Source: Bacteroidota bacterium
GTDB taxonomy: Bacteria > Bacteroidota > Bacteroidia > Bacteroidales > Tenuifilaceae
Length of the DNA stretch: 9,584 nt
Direction: 5' to 3'
Assembly (NCBI GenBank): GCA_023406715.1
Contig: JAEXVC010000188.1
Span: forward strand, 1-9,584
In this document: piece by piece, positions 1 to 6,290 of the stretch
Layout: each line of letters opens with the position of its first letter
How positions within the stretch are numbered: position 1 is the first letter of the stretch
Translations under genes and position numbers: made by a program
Notes under the pieces: model-generated
Told to the model about the DNA's origin: nothing
The model's database searches: none
What the model saw: the letters and a program-made list of their open reading frames with translations, nothing else

Positions 1-255
1 CCTTACGACCAACTAAAAGCCCAGGACTATCCTGCAATGCTTGTTACAACCGGTTTACACGACTCACAGGTACAGTACTTTGAGCCAGCAAAGTGGGTAG
101 CCAAATTACGCGACTTAAAAACCGATAAAAATGTACTACTGCTGAATACAAACATGGAGGCTGGCCATGGTGGAGCATCCGGACGATTCAAAGCATTGGA
201 AGAAATTGCAATGGAATACGCCTTTATTTTCCAGCAACTTGGTATTAAGGAGTAG
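1..255 (+). CDS. ptrB: Oligopeptidase B (protease II), C-terminal fragment
   Basis: This is the 3' end of a gene that starts before the window; reading frame 1 is open from base 1 to the TAG at 253-255, giving 84 residues. The fragment closely follows the C-terminus of bacterial protease II: a YPAMLVTTGLHDSQVQY segment, then EPAKWVAKLR, then GHGG and SGRFK, then MEYAF. In the S9A prolyl-oligopeptidase family the Asp of the HDSQV motif (fragment residue 21) and the His of GHGG (residue 56, codon 166-168) complete the catalytic triad; the nucleophilic Ser lies upstream, outside the window. The enzyme cleaves short peptides after Lys or Arg. The C-terminus ends shortly after the conserved MEYAF block, as is normal for the family, so there is no sign of truncation on this side. 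Any ATG within this piece (for example at 37) is internal. A strong terminator follows 17 bases after the stop. Confidence 0.93.
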   Translation, partial: PYDQLKAQDYPAMLVTTGLHDSQVQYFEPAKWVAKLRDLKTDKNVLLLNTNMEAGHGGASGRFKALEEIAMEYAFIFQQLGIKE

Positions 256-272
256 ATTGATTAAAAAAAATT

Positions 273-298
273 AAGAGGCTTTTTAAGCCTCTTTTTTT
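273..298 (+). terminator. Intrinsic terminator of ptrB
   Basis: AAGAGGCT (273-280) pairs perfectly with AGCCTCTT (286-293); a further T-A pair (281/285) can close a tight loop. The 3' arm runs straight into a tract of seven T (292-298). A run of A (263-270) lies just upstream, as is common at such terminators. It lies 17 bases after the ptrB stop and ends that transcript before the SIMPL gene. Confidence 0.88.
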
Positions 299-336
299 GT
301 TCGAGCGCGTCTAAAGGACGCATTTGTTTTTGTGAT
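299..336 (+). repeat. Intergenic palindromic repeat, copy A
   Basis: This stretch begins GTTCGAGCGCGTCTAAAG and continues GACGCATTTG plus a T tract. It matches 1234-1272 almost base for base, with about three substitutions and a small difference in T-run length. The core is GCGTC (307-311) with GACGC (317-321) around a 5-nt loop; the next outer pair (C306/A322) is broken, unlike in copy B. It sits directly behind the ptrB terminator. The GC-rich core stands out against the AT-rich surroundings. I read it as a REP-like dispersed repeat; I see only two copies in this window. Confidence 0.7.
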
Positions 337-513
337 TTTACGTAATACTATTTTAGCATTCAAAGCCTTCATTAATCATGGATACTCAGTTAAGAGTGTT
401 TCCAAATATGCTTTTAATAATTCGCCATTTAGCATTAATTAAGCCTTTTACTGCTCAGTTGTTGAATTTTTATATGTAAAATTGAACTTATAACACTGTA
501 AATATTAAAAATC

Positions 514-1218
514 ATGAAAAATCTAATTATTGTTTTTGTATTAATGATCTCATCAACTTTTGCATTTGGACAAAAGAATTTTATCGACACTAACTTTATT
601 GAGGTAACCGGTAAAGCCGAAATGGAAATTACGCCCGATATGATTTACCTTAAGGTTCTGCTGAACGAGAAAGATACAAAGAACAAGATTTCAGTATCGG
701 ATTTGGAAGCAAAAATGGTGGCAAAACTAAAGGAGATTGGTATAGATATTTCAAAGAACCTGCTAATTAAGGATTTCTCGAGCAACTATAAGTTTTACGT
801 AATTTCGAAAACAGAGATACTTTTAACCAAGGAGTACCAGATTCTGGTTAACGATGCAAAAACCGCTAGTAAAGTTCTAATTGGCTTGGAGGAGATAGGT
901 ATTTCAAATGTATCGATTGATAGGGTAGACCACAGTAAAATAGAGGATTTTCGAAGAGAGGTTAAAGTAAATGCTATAAAAGCAGCAAAGGAAAAGGCGG
1001 AATCGCTCACTAGCGCGATTGGTCAAACAATTGGAAAAGCAATTTTTATTCAGGAGATTGAACCAAGAGTTGGATATGCACCTGGTGCATCAAACACCAT
1101 AATGATTCGGGGTATGTCGAGCATTTCTGGTTCAAACACCAACTCGCAACCACTGAACGTGGATTTTGAGAAGATTAAAATAGAGTACTCTATACTTTGT
1201 AAGTTCGAGTTAAATTAA
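514..1218 (+). CDS. Exported SIMPL (DUF541, YggE-like) domain protein
   Basis: The product is 234 residues. Residues 1-19 form a type I signal peptide (MKNLIIVFVLMISS, then TFAFG), with probable cleavage just before or after Gln20, so the mature protein should be periplasmic or envelope-associated. The SIMPL hallmark VTGKAEMEITPDMIYLKV lies at 31-48. The family's helical stretch AIKAAKEKAESLTSAIGQ at 154-171 is followed by GKAIFIQE (174-181). SIMPL proteins are known only loosely: E. coli YggE is linked to oxidative-stress tolerance and mouse SIMPL to signalling, while BP26/OMP28 members form large ring-like assemblies. No enzymatic residues are known, so I give no reaction. Length is typical for the family. 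The start is preceded by A/T-rich sequence with no Shine-Dalgarno, normal for Bacteroidota. The gene appears to be a single unit, with a terminator-like repeat 22 bases after its stop. I found no convincing promoter in 337-513. Confidence 0.88.
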   Translation: MKNLIIVFVLMISSTFAFGQKNFIDTNFIEVTGKAEMEITPDMIYLKVLLNEKDTKNKISVSDLEAKMVAKLKEIGIDISKNLLIKDFSSNYKFYVISKTEILLTKEYQILVNDAKTASKVLIGLEEIGISNVSIDRVDHSKIEDFRREVKVNAIKAAKEKAESLTSAIGQTIGKAIFIQEIEPRVGYAPGASNTIMIRGMSSISGSNTNSQPLNVDFEKIKIEYSILCKFELN

Positions 1219-1233
1219 AAACTAATTGTCAAT

Positions 1234-1272
1234 GTTCAAGCGCGTCTACAGGACGCGTTTGTTTTTTGTAAT
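1234..1272 (+). repeat. Intergenic palindromic repeat, copy B
   Basis: This is the second copy of the repeat at 299-336, starting GTTCAAGCGCGTCTACAG. It lies 15 bases after the SIMPL stop, so both copies sit in the same orientation immediately 3' of a + strand gene. In this copy the palindrome is one pair longer (CGCGTC/GACGCG) than in copy A. The aligned block runs from the GTTC through the T tract and stops at about 1272; beyond it the two intergenic regions do not resemble each other. Confidence 0.7.
1241..1267 (+). terminator. Terminator-like hairpin of the SIMPL gene, inside repeat copy B
   Basis: CGCGTC (1241-1246) pairs with GACGCG (1252-1257) around the 5-nt loop TACAG. It is followed by TTTGTTTTTT (1258-1267). 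A short GC-rich stem followed by a U-rich tract is the architecture of an intrinsic terminator, and the position 22 bases after the stop fits. No other terminator is visible for this gene, so the repeat probably serves as one. Confidence 0.55.
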
Positions 1273-1326
1273 GAAATGCAGCTCTATCGTATTATGTGTA
1301 CTCTGCAATTACTGGGAATACTCTAT

Positions 1327-1358
1327 TTTAGATAACAAAAAAGACTTTGTTATCTTTG
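1327..1358 (+). promoter_or_regulatory. Promoter of the DUF998 gene with an internal palindrome
   Basis: TATCTTTG at 1351-1358 is a perfect Bacteroidota -7 element (TAnnTTTG). Twenty bases upstream, TTTA (1327-1330) is one mismatch from the -33 TTTG. Transcription would begin near 1362-1364, giving a leader of about 50 nt. A perfect 9-bp inverted repeat, GATAACAAA (1331-1339) and TTTGTTATC (1346-1354), fills the spacer and overlaps the -7 element, as an operator would. No T tract follows it, so it is not a terminator. The -7 match is seen directly; the operator role is inference. Confidence 0.5.
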
Positions 1359-1411
1359 TGAAACACTTTGGTTTTATAGTTTGAATTTCATTAACAATTA
1401 GCATTTTATAA

Positions 1412-2005
1412 ATGGTAGGAATGAAAACAAGAACACTTTTAATTTTTGGTATTGTAAGTCCATTGCTGTTTTGGTTTACAACTTTGGTTTGTGGTATAAT
1501 TCTGGAAAATTATAGCCATTTATCGAATATGGTTAGCGAATTAGGGGCAATGGGTACAAAAACTCAGTATATTTTTACTACGGGGTTAGTGCTATCGTCT
1601 ATTTTGAATGTTTTTTTCGGTATTGGCTTATGGCGAATGGGTAAGGCGTTAAACTTGACAATAATTCCTATTGTACTAATTTTTTGTTACTCATTTTTGG
1701 CTGGGCCAGCCATTTTTGCAATGCCCCATAAACTACATGGAGTTTGGTTTGGCTTTATGCTAATTATGGTAGCGCCATTTTTTGCTTTGGTACAATGGAG
1801 GAAGCAGGAGCAGTTGCTTAAAATACGTTGGGTTGCAATTATAAGTTTTGCTATAATGATGCTTGGGTTCTTTGTATTCTTTCCAGATATCTTAAGTAAT
1901 TACTTTGGCCTTAAGCAACGATTCTTGTACTTGGGATGGTCGGTGTGGTCGATATTTTTGAGTTATAGATTCCTACAATTGGTGAAAGATAGAAAAGTGG
2001 AATAG
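1412..2005 (+). CDS. DUF998 family six-helix membrane protein
   Basis: The product is 197 residues, mostly hydrophobic, with six likely transmembrane helices at about 8-29, 54-75, 83-104, 110-128, 140-159 and 169-190. The loop after helix 1 carries the DUF998 signature YSHLSNMVSELGAMGTK (34-50), and a PHKLHG motif (105-110) opens helix 4. Length and topology are normal for the family, which has no established function and is found in the cytoplasmic membrane of many bacteria. The start is ambiguous: ATG at 1412 or ATG at 1421 (residue 4). The AGGA between them is too close to the second ATG to act as a ribosome site, so I keep the longer form. It has its own promoter and is separated by 151 bases from the glycosyltransferase gene downstream; I saw no terminator in that gap and no functional link to neighbours. 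Confidence 0.82.
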   Translation: MVGMKTRTLLIFGIVSPLLFWFTTLVCGIILENYSHLSNMVSELGAMGTKTQYIFTTGLVLSSILNVFFGIGLWRMGKALNLTIIPIVLIFCYSFLAGPAIFAMPHKLHGVWFGFMLIMVAPFFALVQWRKQEQLLKIRWVAIISFAIMMLGFFVFFPDILSNYFGLKQRFLYLGWSVWSIFLSYRFLQLVKDRKVE

Positions 2006-2156
2006 TCTATATACTTACTGTTTTTTTATGATGTTTTAGCCTGTTAATGCAGATTAAGGATTATTTATTACTTTAGTTCTGTATTTATAGGCTATATTTT
2101 TATTTGTCATAGAATTTACAATTAATAAAATTGCCTTCGATAACTATTACAAGGAT

Positions 2157-3602
2157 ATGAATAACCAAAGCAAAGCCCTCCAGAGTTTTATTAATGTTTA
2201 TCTACCTATTATTGTATTCCTAATAGCTTTCCTTTGGAAGTTTTACTATATCGATACACGCGATATTTGTTTGGATGAGCCATTCACCATTTTCCATGCT
2301 CAGCATAGTTTCTGGGATATAATTAAACTACCGGCCAATAACGAGCCTAACCCTCCGCTTTTTATGGTCTTGCTCCATTTTTGGATAAAACTGTTTGGTA
2401 TTGAGGCTGGTTCGGTAAGGATATTACCACTTACTTTCAACGCTTTAACAGCAGTTTTTATATACCTTATCGGTAAAAAGTTTTATAGTTTACCAACAGC
2501 GTTGCTTGCCTCGGGCATATTTATTCTGTCAACTTATCACTTTTACTTTGCGCTCGAAACCCGTGCATACTCATTGCTTTCGTTGGCCACGGCTGCATCG
2601 TTGTTCTACTTTCAATCACTTATTGCTAAGCCCCAAAGTATTCGATACCTAATAGCTTTAGTGGTTTGGAATTTTATTTTAGTGTATAGCCATTACTTTG
2701 GATGGTTTGTAGTGTTTGTACAGTTTATTGCTGGTTTGCTTTATTTAAAAGAAAGGCTAGTATTCCGAAGAGTATTTATTGCAATTATTGCCACGGCACT
2801 TCTTTTTACTCCAATGACTGTGGTGTTTATTAAGCAATTTTTTAAATCGAGTCAGGGAACCTGGGTTTTACCACCATCGCGTTTCGAGTATGTGCATCAG
2901 CTATACTGGTTTTTTAACACCAAGAAGATATTGTTTTTTTTATTACTAGCCGTTGCAGTTGGCTTAGTCTATACAATTTACACAAAGCGTAAAATTCCAG
3001 TATTGCGTCAGTTGGCAGTTGTATTTCTTTGGTGGTTTATTCCTTACACAATAATGTTCCTTGTTTCGTTTAAAGTGCCAATGTTTATTAACCGCTATAT
3101 ACTTTTCAATACGATTGGGCTTTACCTTTTTGCCGCAATACTTATTAACTACCTTTTTACGGAAAGGGTTGCAATTATTGTGGGATGCGCATTGCTGGGA
3201 ATGCTATTTTTGAAACTTCAAATCAACTCCAAGGATTTTTACTACCGCGAGGTTAAAAACTCCGTTTTAGCGGTTAAGAAGCATAAAACTGATAACACAA
3301 AGGTTTTGCTATACCCATACTGGACCGATTTGGGTTTTATGTACTATTACGATAGGAGTATATTTGAGGATTATGCCAATTTCGATTCATTGCTGGAGGC
3401 AAAAGGATTTGTTCGGTATTGGGATGCTAACCACTTTATGAGAGATATAAAAAAGCCAGATAATAGCCGTGTTATTTACGTACACAATGGAGACTTAAAT
3501 GATACGTCGATTTATAGGTATTTGGATAGCACCATGATAAAAACCGATAGCGTATTTTTTCCTCAGTGTTTTATTGTGGCGGTGTTTGAACCATGTAAGT
3601 AG
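2157..3602 (+). CDS. GT-C fold membrane glycosyltransferase (GT39/ArnT/PMT-like)
   Basis: The product is 481 residues with about ten hydrophobic helices between residues 12 and 355 and a soluble C-terminal part (about 360-481), probably periplasmic. After helix 1 comes the acidic motif of polyprenyl-phosphate-sugar dependent transferases, Asp40-Glu41 in DICLDEPFT. It is followed by NPPLF (65-69), ETRAYSL (134-140) and NRYILF (312-317), all in the usual places for the PMT_2/GT39 group. Such enzymes take a sugar from a lipid-phosphate carrier on the outer face of the inner membrane and attach it to protein, lipid A or another glycan. The acceptor here cannot be told from sequence. Length is typical of bacterial members. 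An AAGGA lies only two bases before the ATG, too close to be a normal ribosome site; no better start is visible. No other glycan genes are adjacent, and the next gene's promoter starts five bases after this stop. Confidence 0.85.
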   Translation: MNNQSKALQSFINVYLPIIVFLIAFLWKFYYIDTRDICLDEPFTIFHAQHSFWDIIKLPANNEPNPPLFMVLLHFWIKLFGIEAGSVRILPLTFNALTAVFIYLIGKKFYSLPTALLASGIFILSTYHFYFALETRAYSLLSLATAASLFYFQSLIAKPQSIRYLIALVVWNFILVYSHYFGWFVVFVQFIAGLLYLKERLVFRRVFIAIIATALLFTPMTVVFIKQFFKSSQGTWVLPPSRFEYVHQLYWFFNTKKILFFLLLAVAVGLVYTIYTKRKIPVLRQLAVVFLWWFIPYTIMFLVSFKVPMFINRYILFNTIGLYLFAAILINYLFTERVAIIVGCALLGMLFLKLQINSKDFYYREVKNSVLAVKKHKTDNTKVLLYPYWTDLGFMYYYDRSIFEDYANFDSLLEAKGFVRYWDANHFMRDIKKPDNSRVIYVHNGDLNDTSIYRYLDSTMIKTDSVFFPQCFIVAVFEPCK

Positions 3603-3606
3603 TTAG

Positions 3607-3638
3607 TTTGTCAATTAGATTTTATTTGTGTACCTTTG
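3607..3638 (+). promoter_or_regulatory. Consensus Bacteroidota promoter of the cold-shock-domain gene
   Basis: TTTG (3607-3610), a 20-base spacer and TACCTTTG (3631-3638) match the -33/-7 consensus of the Bacteroidota primary sigma factor exactly. Transcription should begin at about 3642-3644, leaving a leader of roughly 135 nt before the ATG at 3778. The promoter begins five bases after the glycosyltransferase stop codon, so the gene downstream is an independent unit. Confidence 0.8.
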
Positions 3639-3642
3639 CAAC

Positions 3643-3777
3643 CAAGGAAAAGTGAACGCACTGAATTCATAGTCTGCAATTAGCCTGTAGTTCTTCGTAT
3701 TTATTCGTTTAGTTTAAATTCAATTTACACCACTTTTCCCGGTATCATAGTAATCAATTATCAACTTAAAGTAAATT
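3643..3777 (+). promoter_or_regulatory. Candidate structured 5' leader of the cold-shock-domain mRNA
   Basis: The predicted transcript starts with GGAAAAGTG (3646-3654). This pairs without mismatch with CACTTTTCC (3731-3739), enclosing 76 nt. Inside, AACG (3655-3658) can pair with CGTT (3706-3709), and CTGCA (3674-3678) with TGTAG (3686-3690, one G-U) around a 7-nt loop. About 38 nt of A/U-rich, apparently open sequence (3740-3777) leads to the start codon, and no ATG occurs earlier in the leader. Long folded leaders are known for enterobacterial cold-shock genes such as cspA, where they switch fold with temperature. A similar role here is inference. I do not recognise a known riboswitch class. 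Confidence 0.45.
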
Positions 3778-4248
3778 ATGGGAAGATCGCAGGAATCGTT
3801 CAACAAGCGCGAAAACGAAAAAAAAAGAATAAAGAAACAGCAGGACAAACTTCAAAAGAAGGAGGATCGTAAGGCCAATAAAGGTGGTAAAAGCCTTGAT
3901 GATATGATTGCCTACGTTGATGAATTTGGCAATATTACCGATACTCCGCCCGATCCTTCTAAAAAAGAGAAAATCAACGTAGAGGATATTCAAATTGGAG
4001 TTGCAAAGCAGGACGATACTATCCCCGTAATTACCGAGAGAACAGGCGTGCTAACAAACTTCAACAAATCTAAAGGTTACGGCTTTATCAGGGATTTGAA
4101 TAATAACGATAGCATTTTTGTGCATATCAATAATTTTATGGAAGATATTCAGGAGGGCGATAAGGTAACGTTCGAAACTGAGCGAGGATTAAAAGGCCTT
4201 AACGCCATAAAAGTGAAACGTTTTAAGAGTAGCGAGCCAACTGTTTAG
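3778..4248 (+). CDS. Cold-shock-domain RNA-binding protein with lysine-rich N-terminus
   Basis: The product is 156 residues. Residues 1-36 are very rich in Lys, Arg, Glu and Gln and probably helical (MGRSQESFNKRENEKKRIKK at 1-20). A conserved-looking linker follows, with SLDDMIAYVDEFGNI (39-53) and a TPPDP element (56-60). The cold-shock OB fold occupies about 88-150: GVLTNFNKSKGYGFI contains RNP1 (KGYGFI, 99-104), and SIFVHI (112-117) is RNP2. The exposed aromatic and His residues of both motifs are present, so nucleic-acid binding should be intact. This two-part arrangement is familiar from Bacteroidota, where it is about twice the length of a single-domain CspA. The likely role is single-stranded RNA binding or chaperoning, aided by the basic tail; in vivo targets are unknown. 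It has its own promoter and a long leader, and its 3' end overlaps the convergent antiporter gene by 4 bp. Confidence 0.9.
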   Translation: MGRSQESFNKRENEKKRIKKQQDKLQKKEDRKANKGGKSLDDMIAYVDEFGNITDTPPDPSKKEKINVEDIQIGVAKQDDTIPVITERTGVLTNFNKSKGYGFIRDLNNNDSIFVHINNFMEDIQEGDKVTFETERGLKGLNAIKVKRFKSSEPTV

Positions 4249-4263
4249 TTGGCTTCTTCTTTT
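4235..4263 (+). terminator. Hairpin covering both convergent stop codons
   Basis: AGCCAACT (4235-4242) and AGTTGGCT (4247-4254) form a perfect 8-bp stem with a GTTT loop. On + the 3' arm is followed by TCTTCTTTT (4255-4263), so it can act as the terminator of the cold-shock-domain gene. Both stop codons (TAG at 4246-4248 on +, TAA at 4247-4245 on -) lie at the loop and the base next to it. On the minus side the hairpin is followed by CGCTACTCTTAAAAC rather than a T run, so termination in that direction would be weaker. Confidence 0.6.
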
Positions 4264-6230
4264 GTAAATTGTTCTACAGCCAAATTTACCTGCTCCGGAT
4301 TTCCCAATACGTAAACAATATCGTTACCTTTGAAAATAGTTGTTGGCGATGGGTGTTCAATAATTTCATCGCCACGTTTAATCGCAAGTAGCGTTACACC
4401 AGTTTTGTTTCGTAGCTGACTTTCGGCTAGAGTTCTGCCATCGAGCAGGGAGTTAGAATCTACCTTAATTGCCGTAATGTTCATATTGGGTAGTTCATCC
4501 ATAATGGTGGGTTGGTTCACGATGTCCATCTCGGAGTATACACCGAGATTTTCACTGCGTATATGGGTTAAAATTCGGTTAACTTCCCTCTGTGGGTATA
4601 GTTTATTGGCCAATATTCTGTTGAATAGGTCTATGGCTATTTCAAATTTCTCAGGTAAAACTTGGTCTGCACCTATCTCGTAAAGCTGTTTTACATTGGC
4701 TATATACTTGGAGCGGGCAATAATATAGACCTTCTTATTAATACTTCGCACCTTCTCAATAATTGCCATACATGGAATAAGGCTCCCCACTGAAACCACA
4801 ACCACATCGGCTGTATCAACGTGTGCTTTCATAAGTATTGGCTCGTTCACTGCGTCGCCATAAACAACAGTATCGCCACTATCCATTTTTTCCTTTGCTG
4901 TGAGCGGGTCAAAGATTATGGATACATGCTGTATATTGCTATTCTGCGCCATCTTGGATAGCTTTAGCGAACTTGCATCCTTTCCAATTATCACTAAATG
5001 GTTCTTAAAGTTTGGAATCTCCATCTCCTGCAAAGGAAATAGCCCATCAACTAAAAATTTAGGTAGATTTAGTTTGAGGAGTAGGTTTGCAAATGGTAGC
5101 GATACCCTCATCAGGAATGGCGACAAAGCCATTGTAATTACAGCTACAGCCAAGAACAGTTGGTAGTAGTAGTTTGTAATTATTGAGTTGTTGACCCCAA
5201 TTTTAGCCAGAATAAACGAGAATTCTCCAACCTGACTAAGCGCAATACCAATTACTACAAATCCACGGAAAGTATGACCGAGAATAAATCCAGTAAATGC
5301 ACCAATTATCGATTTTATTGAAATTACAAGGAATACGCTAAGAATAACTATGGGCAAATTATCAATCACAAAACCCAGGTCCAGCAGCATTCCAATAGAA
5401 ACAAAGAAGAAACTGGTGAAAGTATCTTTGAATGGTATTAGGTTGGAGAAAGCATTATGGCTGTAGTGCGATTCCGATATCATTAAGCCTGCCAGGAATG
5501 CACCAAAAGCAAGCGACATGCCCATTTGCGAGGTTAAAAGGGCTATGGATAAACAAATCAACAAAATACTCATCAGGAAAAGTTCCTGATTTTTACTCAG
5601 AGCAATATGATGTAGTAGTTTTGGGAAAAGCCATTTGTTACCAGCATAAACCACTGCAATTATTATAACCGCTTTAATGGAAATCACAATTAGTTCTCTA
5701 GATAAATCAACCTCTTTGTTGCCAAGTAAATTTGTAAATAGGAGTAGGGGAACAAGCATTAAATCCTGAAAAATGAGTATTCCAAGTGTGGTACGTCCAT
5801 AGTTTGAGGTTAACTCAGAGCGTTCCTGTAAAAGTTTTAGTACAAGTGCGGAACTGCTAAGCGCTACAAGGAAACCAATAAATAGCCCTGAGTGCCAATC
5901 GAGTTCGTAGAAAGTGGATACAATGTAGAATACTCCTGCTGTAATGGTTACCTGAATTAATCCGCCGAAGAAGACAATTCTCCTAATTTTAAGGAGATGC
6001 TTGAGTGAGAACTCCATTCCAATGGTAAAAAGTAGGAGTATTACACCAATTTCGGCAAGTAGTTCAATTTGATGCTCGGAATGGACTAAACCCAGTAGGT
6101 GAGGGCCTGCAATAATCCCAGTCATAAGGTAACCAACAACTGTCGGTACCTTAATCCTTGTGAAAATAAGGTTTACAAGGGTTGATAGGGCAAAAATTAT
6201 GACAATATCCTTTAGTAGCGAAAGTTCCAT
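4245..6230 (-). CDS. Kef-type monovalent cation/proton antiporter (CPA2) with RCK domains
   Basis: The product is 661 residues. Residues 1-390 form the Na+/H+ exchanger domain with about 12-13 transmembrane helices. Visible landmarks are VPTVVGYLMTGIIAGP (28-43), the FQD motif with the conserved transport Asp (154-156), SLAFGAFLAGLMISES (239-254), FFFVSIGMLLD (274-284) and GEFSFIL (335-341). A cytoplasmic RCK/TrkA-N domain spans about 410-530 (YGDAVNEPIL at 457-466), and a TrkA-C domain about 583-657. CPA2 antiporters of this build exchange K+ or Na+ for H+ across the inner membrane, with RCK domains gating in response to nucleotides or other ligands. The nucleotide-binding loop is atypical: IIGKDASSLKL (414-424) in place of the usual Gly-x-Gly-x-x-Gly. 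The start follows the nucleotidyltransferase stop by 60 bases, so co-transcription is possible; I saw no consensus promoter in that gap, only TATATTAG. No KefF/KefG-like subunit gene adjoins it. Confidence 0.92.
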   Translation of the reverse strand: MELSLLKDIVIIFALSTLVNLIFTRIKVPTVVGYLMTGIIAGPHLLGLVHSEHQIELLAEIGVILLLFTIGMEFSLKHLLKIRRIVFFGGLIQVTITAGVFYIVSTFYELDWHSGLFIGFLVALSSSALVLKLLQERSELTSNYGRTTLGILIFQDLMLVPLLLFTNLLGNKEVDLSRELIVISIKAVIIIAVVYAGNKWLFPKLLHHIALSKNQELFLMSILLICLSIALLTSQMGMSLAFGAFLAGLMISESHYSHNAFSNLIPFKDTFTSFFFVSIGMLLDLGFVIDNLPIVILSVFLVISIKSIIGAFTGFILGHTFRGFVVIGIALSQVGEFSFILAKIGVNNSIITNYYYQLFLAVAVITMALSPFLMRVSLPFANLLLKLNLPKFLVDGLFPLQEMEIPNFKNHLVIIGKDASSLKLSKMAQNSNIQHVSIIFDPLTAKEKMDSGDTVVYGDAVNEPILMKAHVDTADVVVVSVGSLIPCMAIIEKVRSINKKVYIIARSKYIANVKQLYEIGADQVLPEKFEIAIDLFNRILANKLYPQREVNRILTHIRSENLGVYSEMDIVNQPTIMDELPNMNITAIKVDSNSLLDGRTLAESQLRNKTGVTLLAIKRGDEIIEHPSPTTIFKGNDIVYVLGNPEQVNLAVEQFTKEEAN

Positions 6231-6290
6231 TTAGCAATGATGTAATTATCTTGCTAATATATTGATTTTTTGCGCAATAGTTGTTGGCTA

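Noticed and set aside
461..484. Possible promoter of the SIMPL gene (GTTG and TAAAATTG)
   Set aside because: The -7 has one mismatch and the spacing is only 12 bases, against the usual 19-21.
795..1010. Minus-strand open frame inside the SIMPL gene
   Set aside because: No promoter or domain; the + frame has a signal peptide and family motifs.
2006..2156. Search for a terminator or promoter between the DUF998 and glycosyltransferase genes
   Set aside because: There is a T run (about 2021-2027) but no stem in front of it, and only near matches such as TACTTTAG for a -7 element.
3766..3993. Minus-strand open frame with a hydrophobic, membrane-like translation
   Set aside because: It is the complement of the lysine-rich start of the cold-shock gene; AAA/AAG codons read backwards give Phe/Leu, which explains the false hydrophobicity.
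4477..5668. Three + strand open frames (4477-4683, 4900-5166, 5432-5668)
   Set aside because: They are antisense to the well-supported antiporter gene, and their translations look like no protein family.
6270..6277. Palindrome TTGCGCAA between the MocA-like and antiporter genes
   Set aside because: Eight bases without flanking symmetry or a promoter nearby; it can arise by chance.
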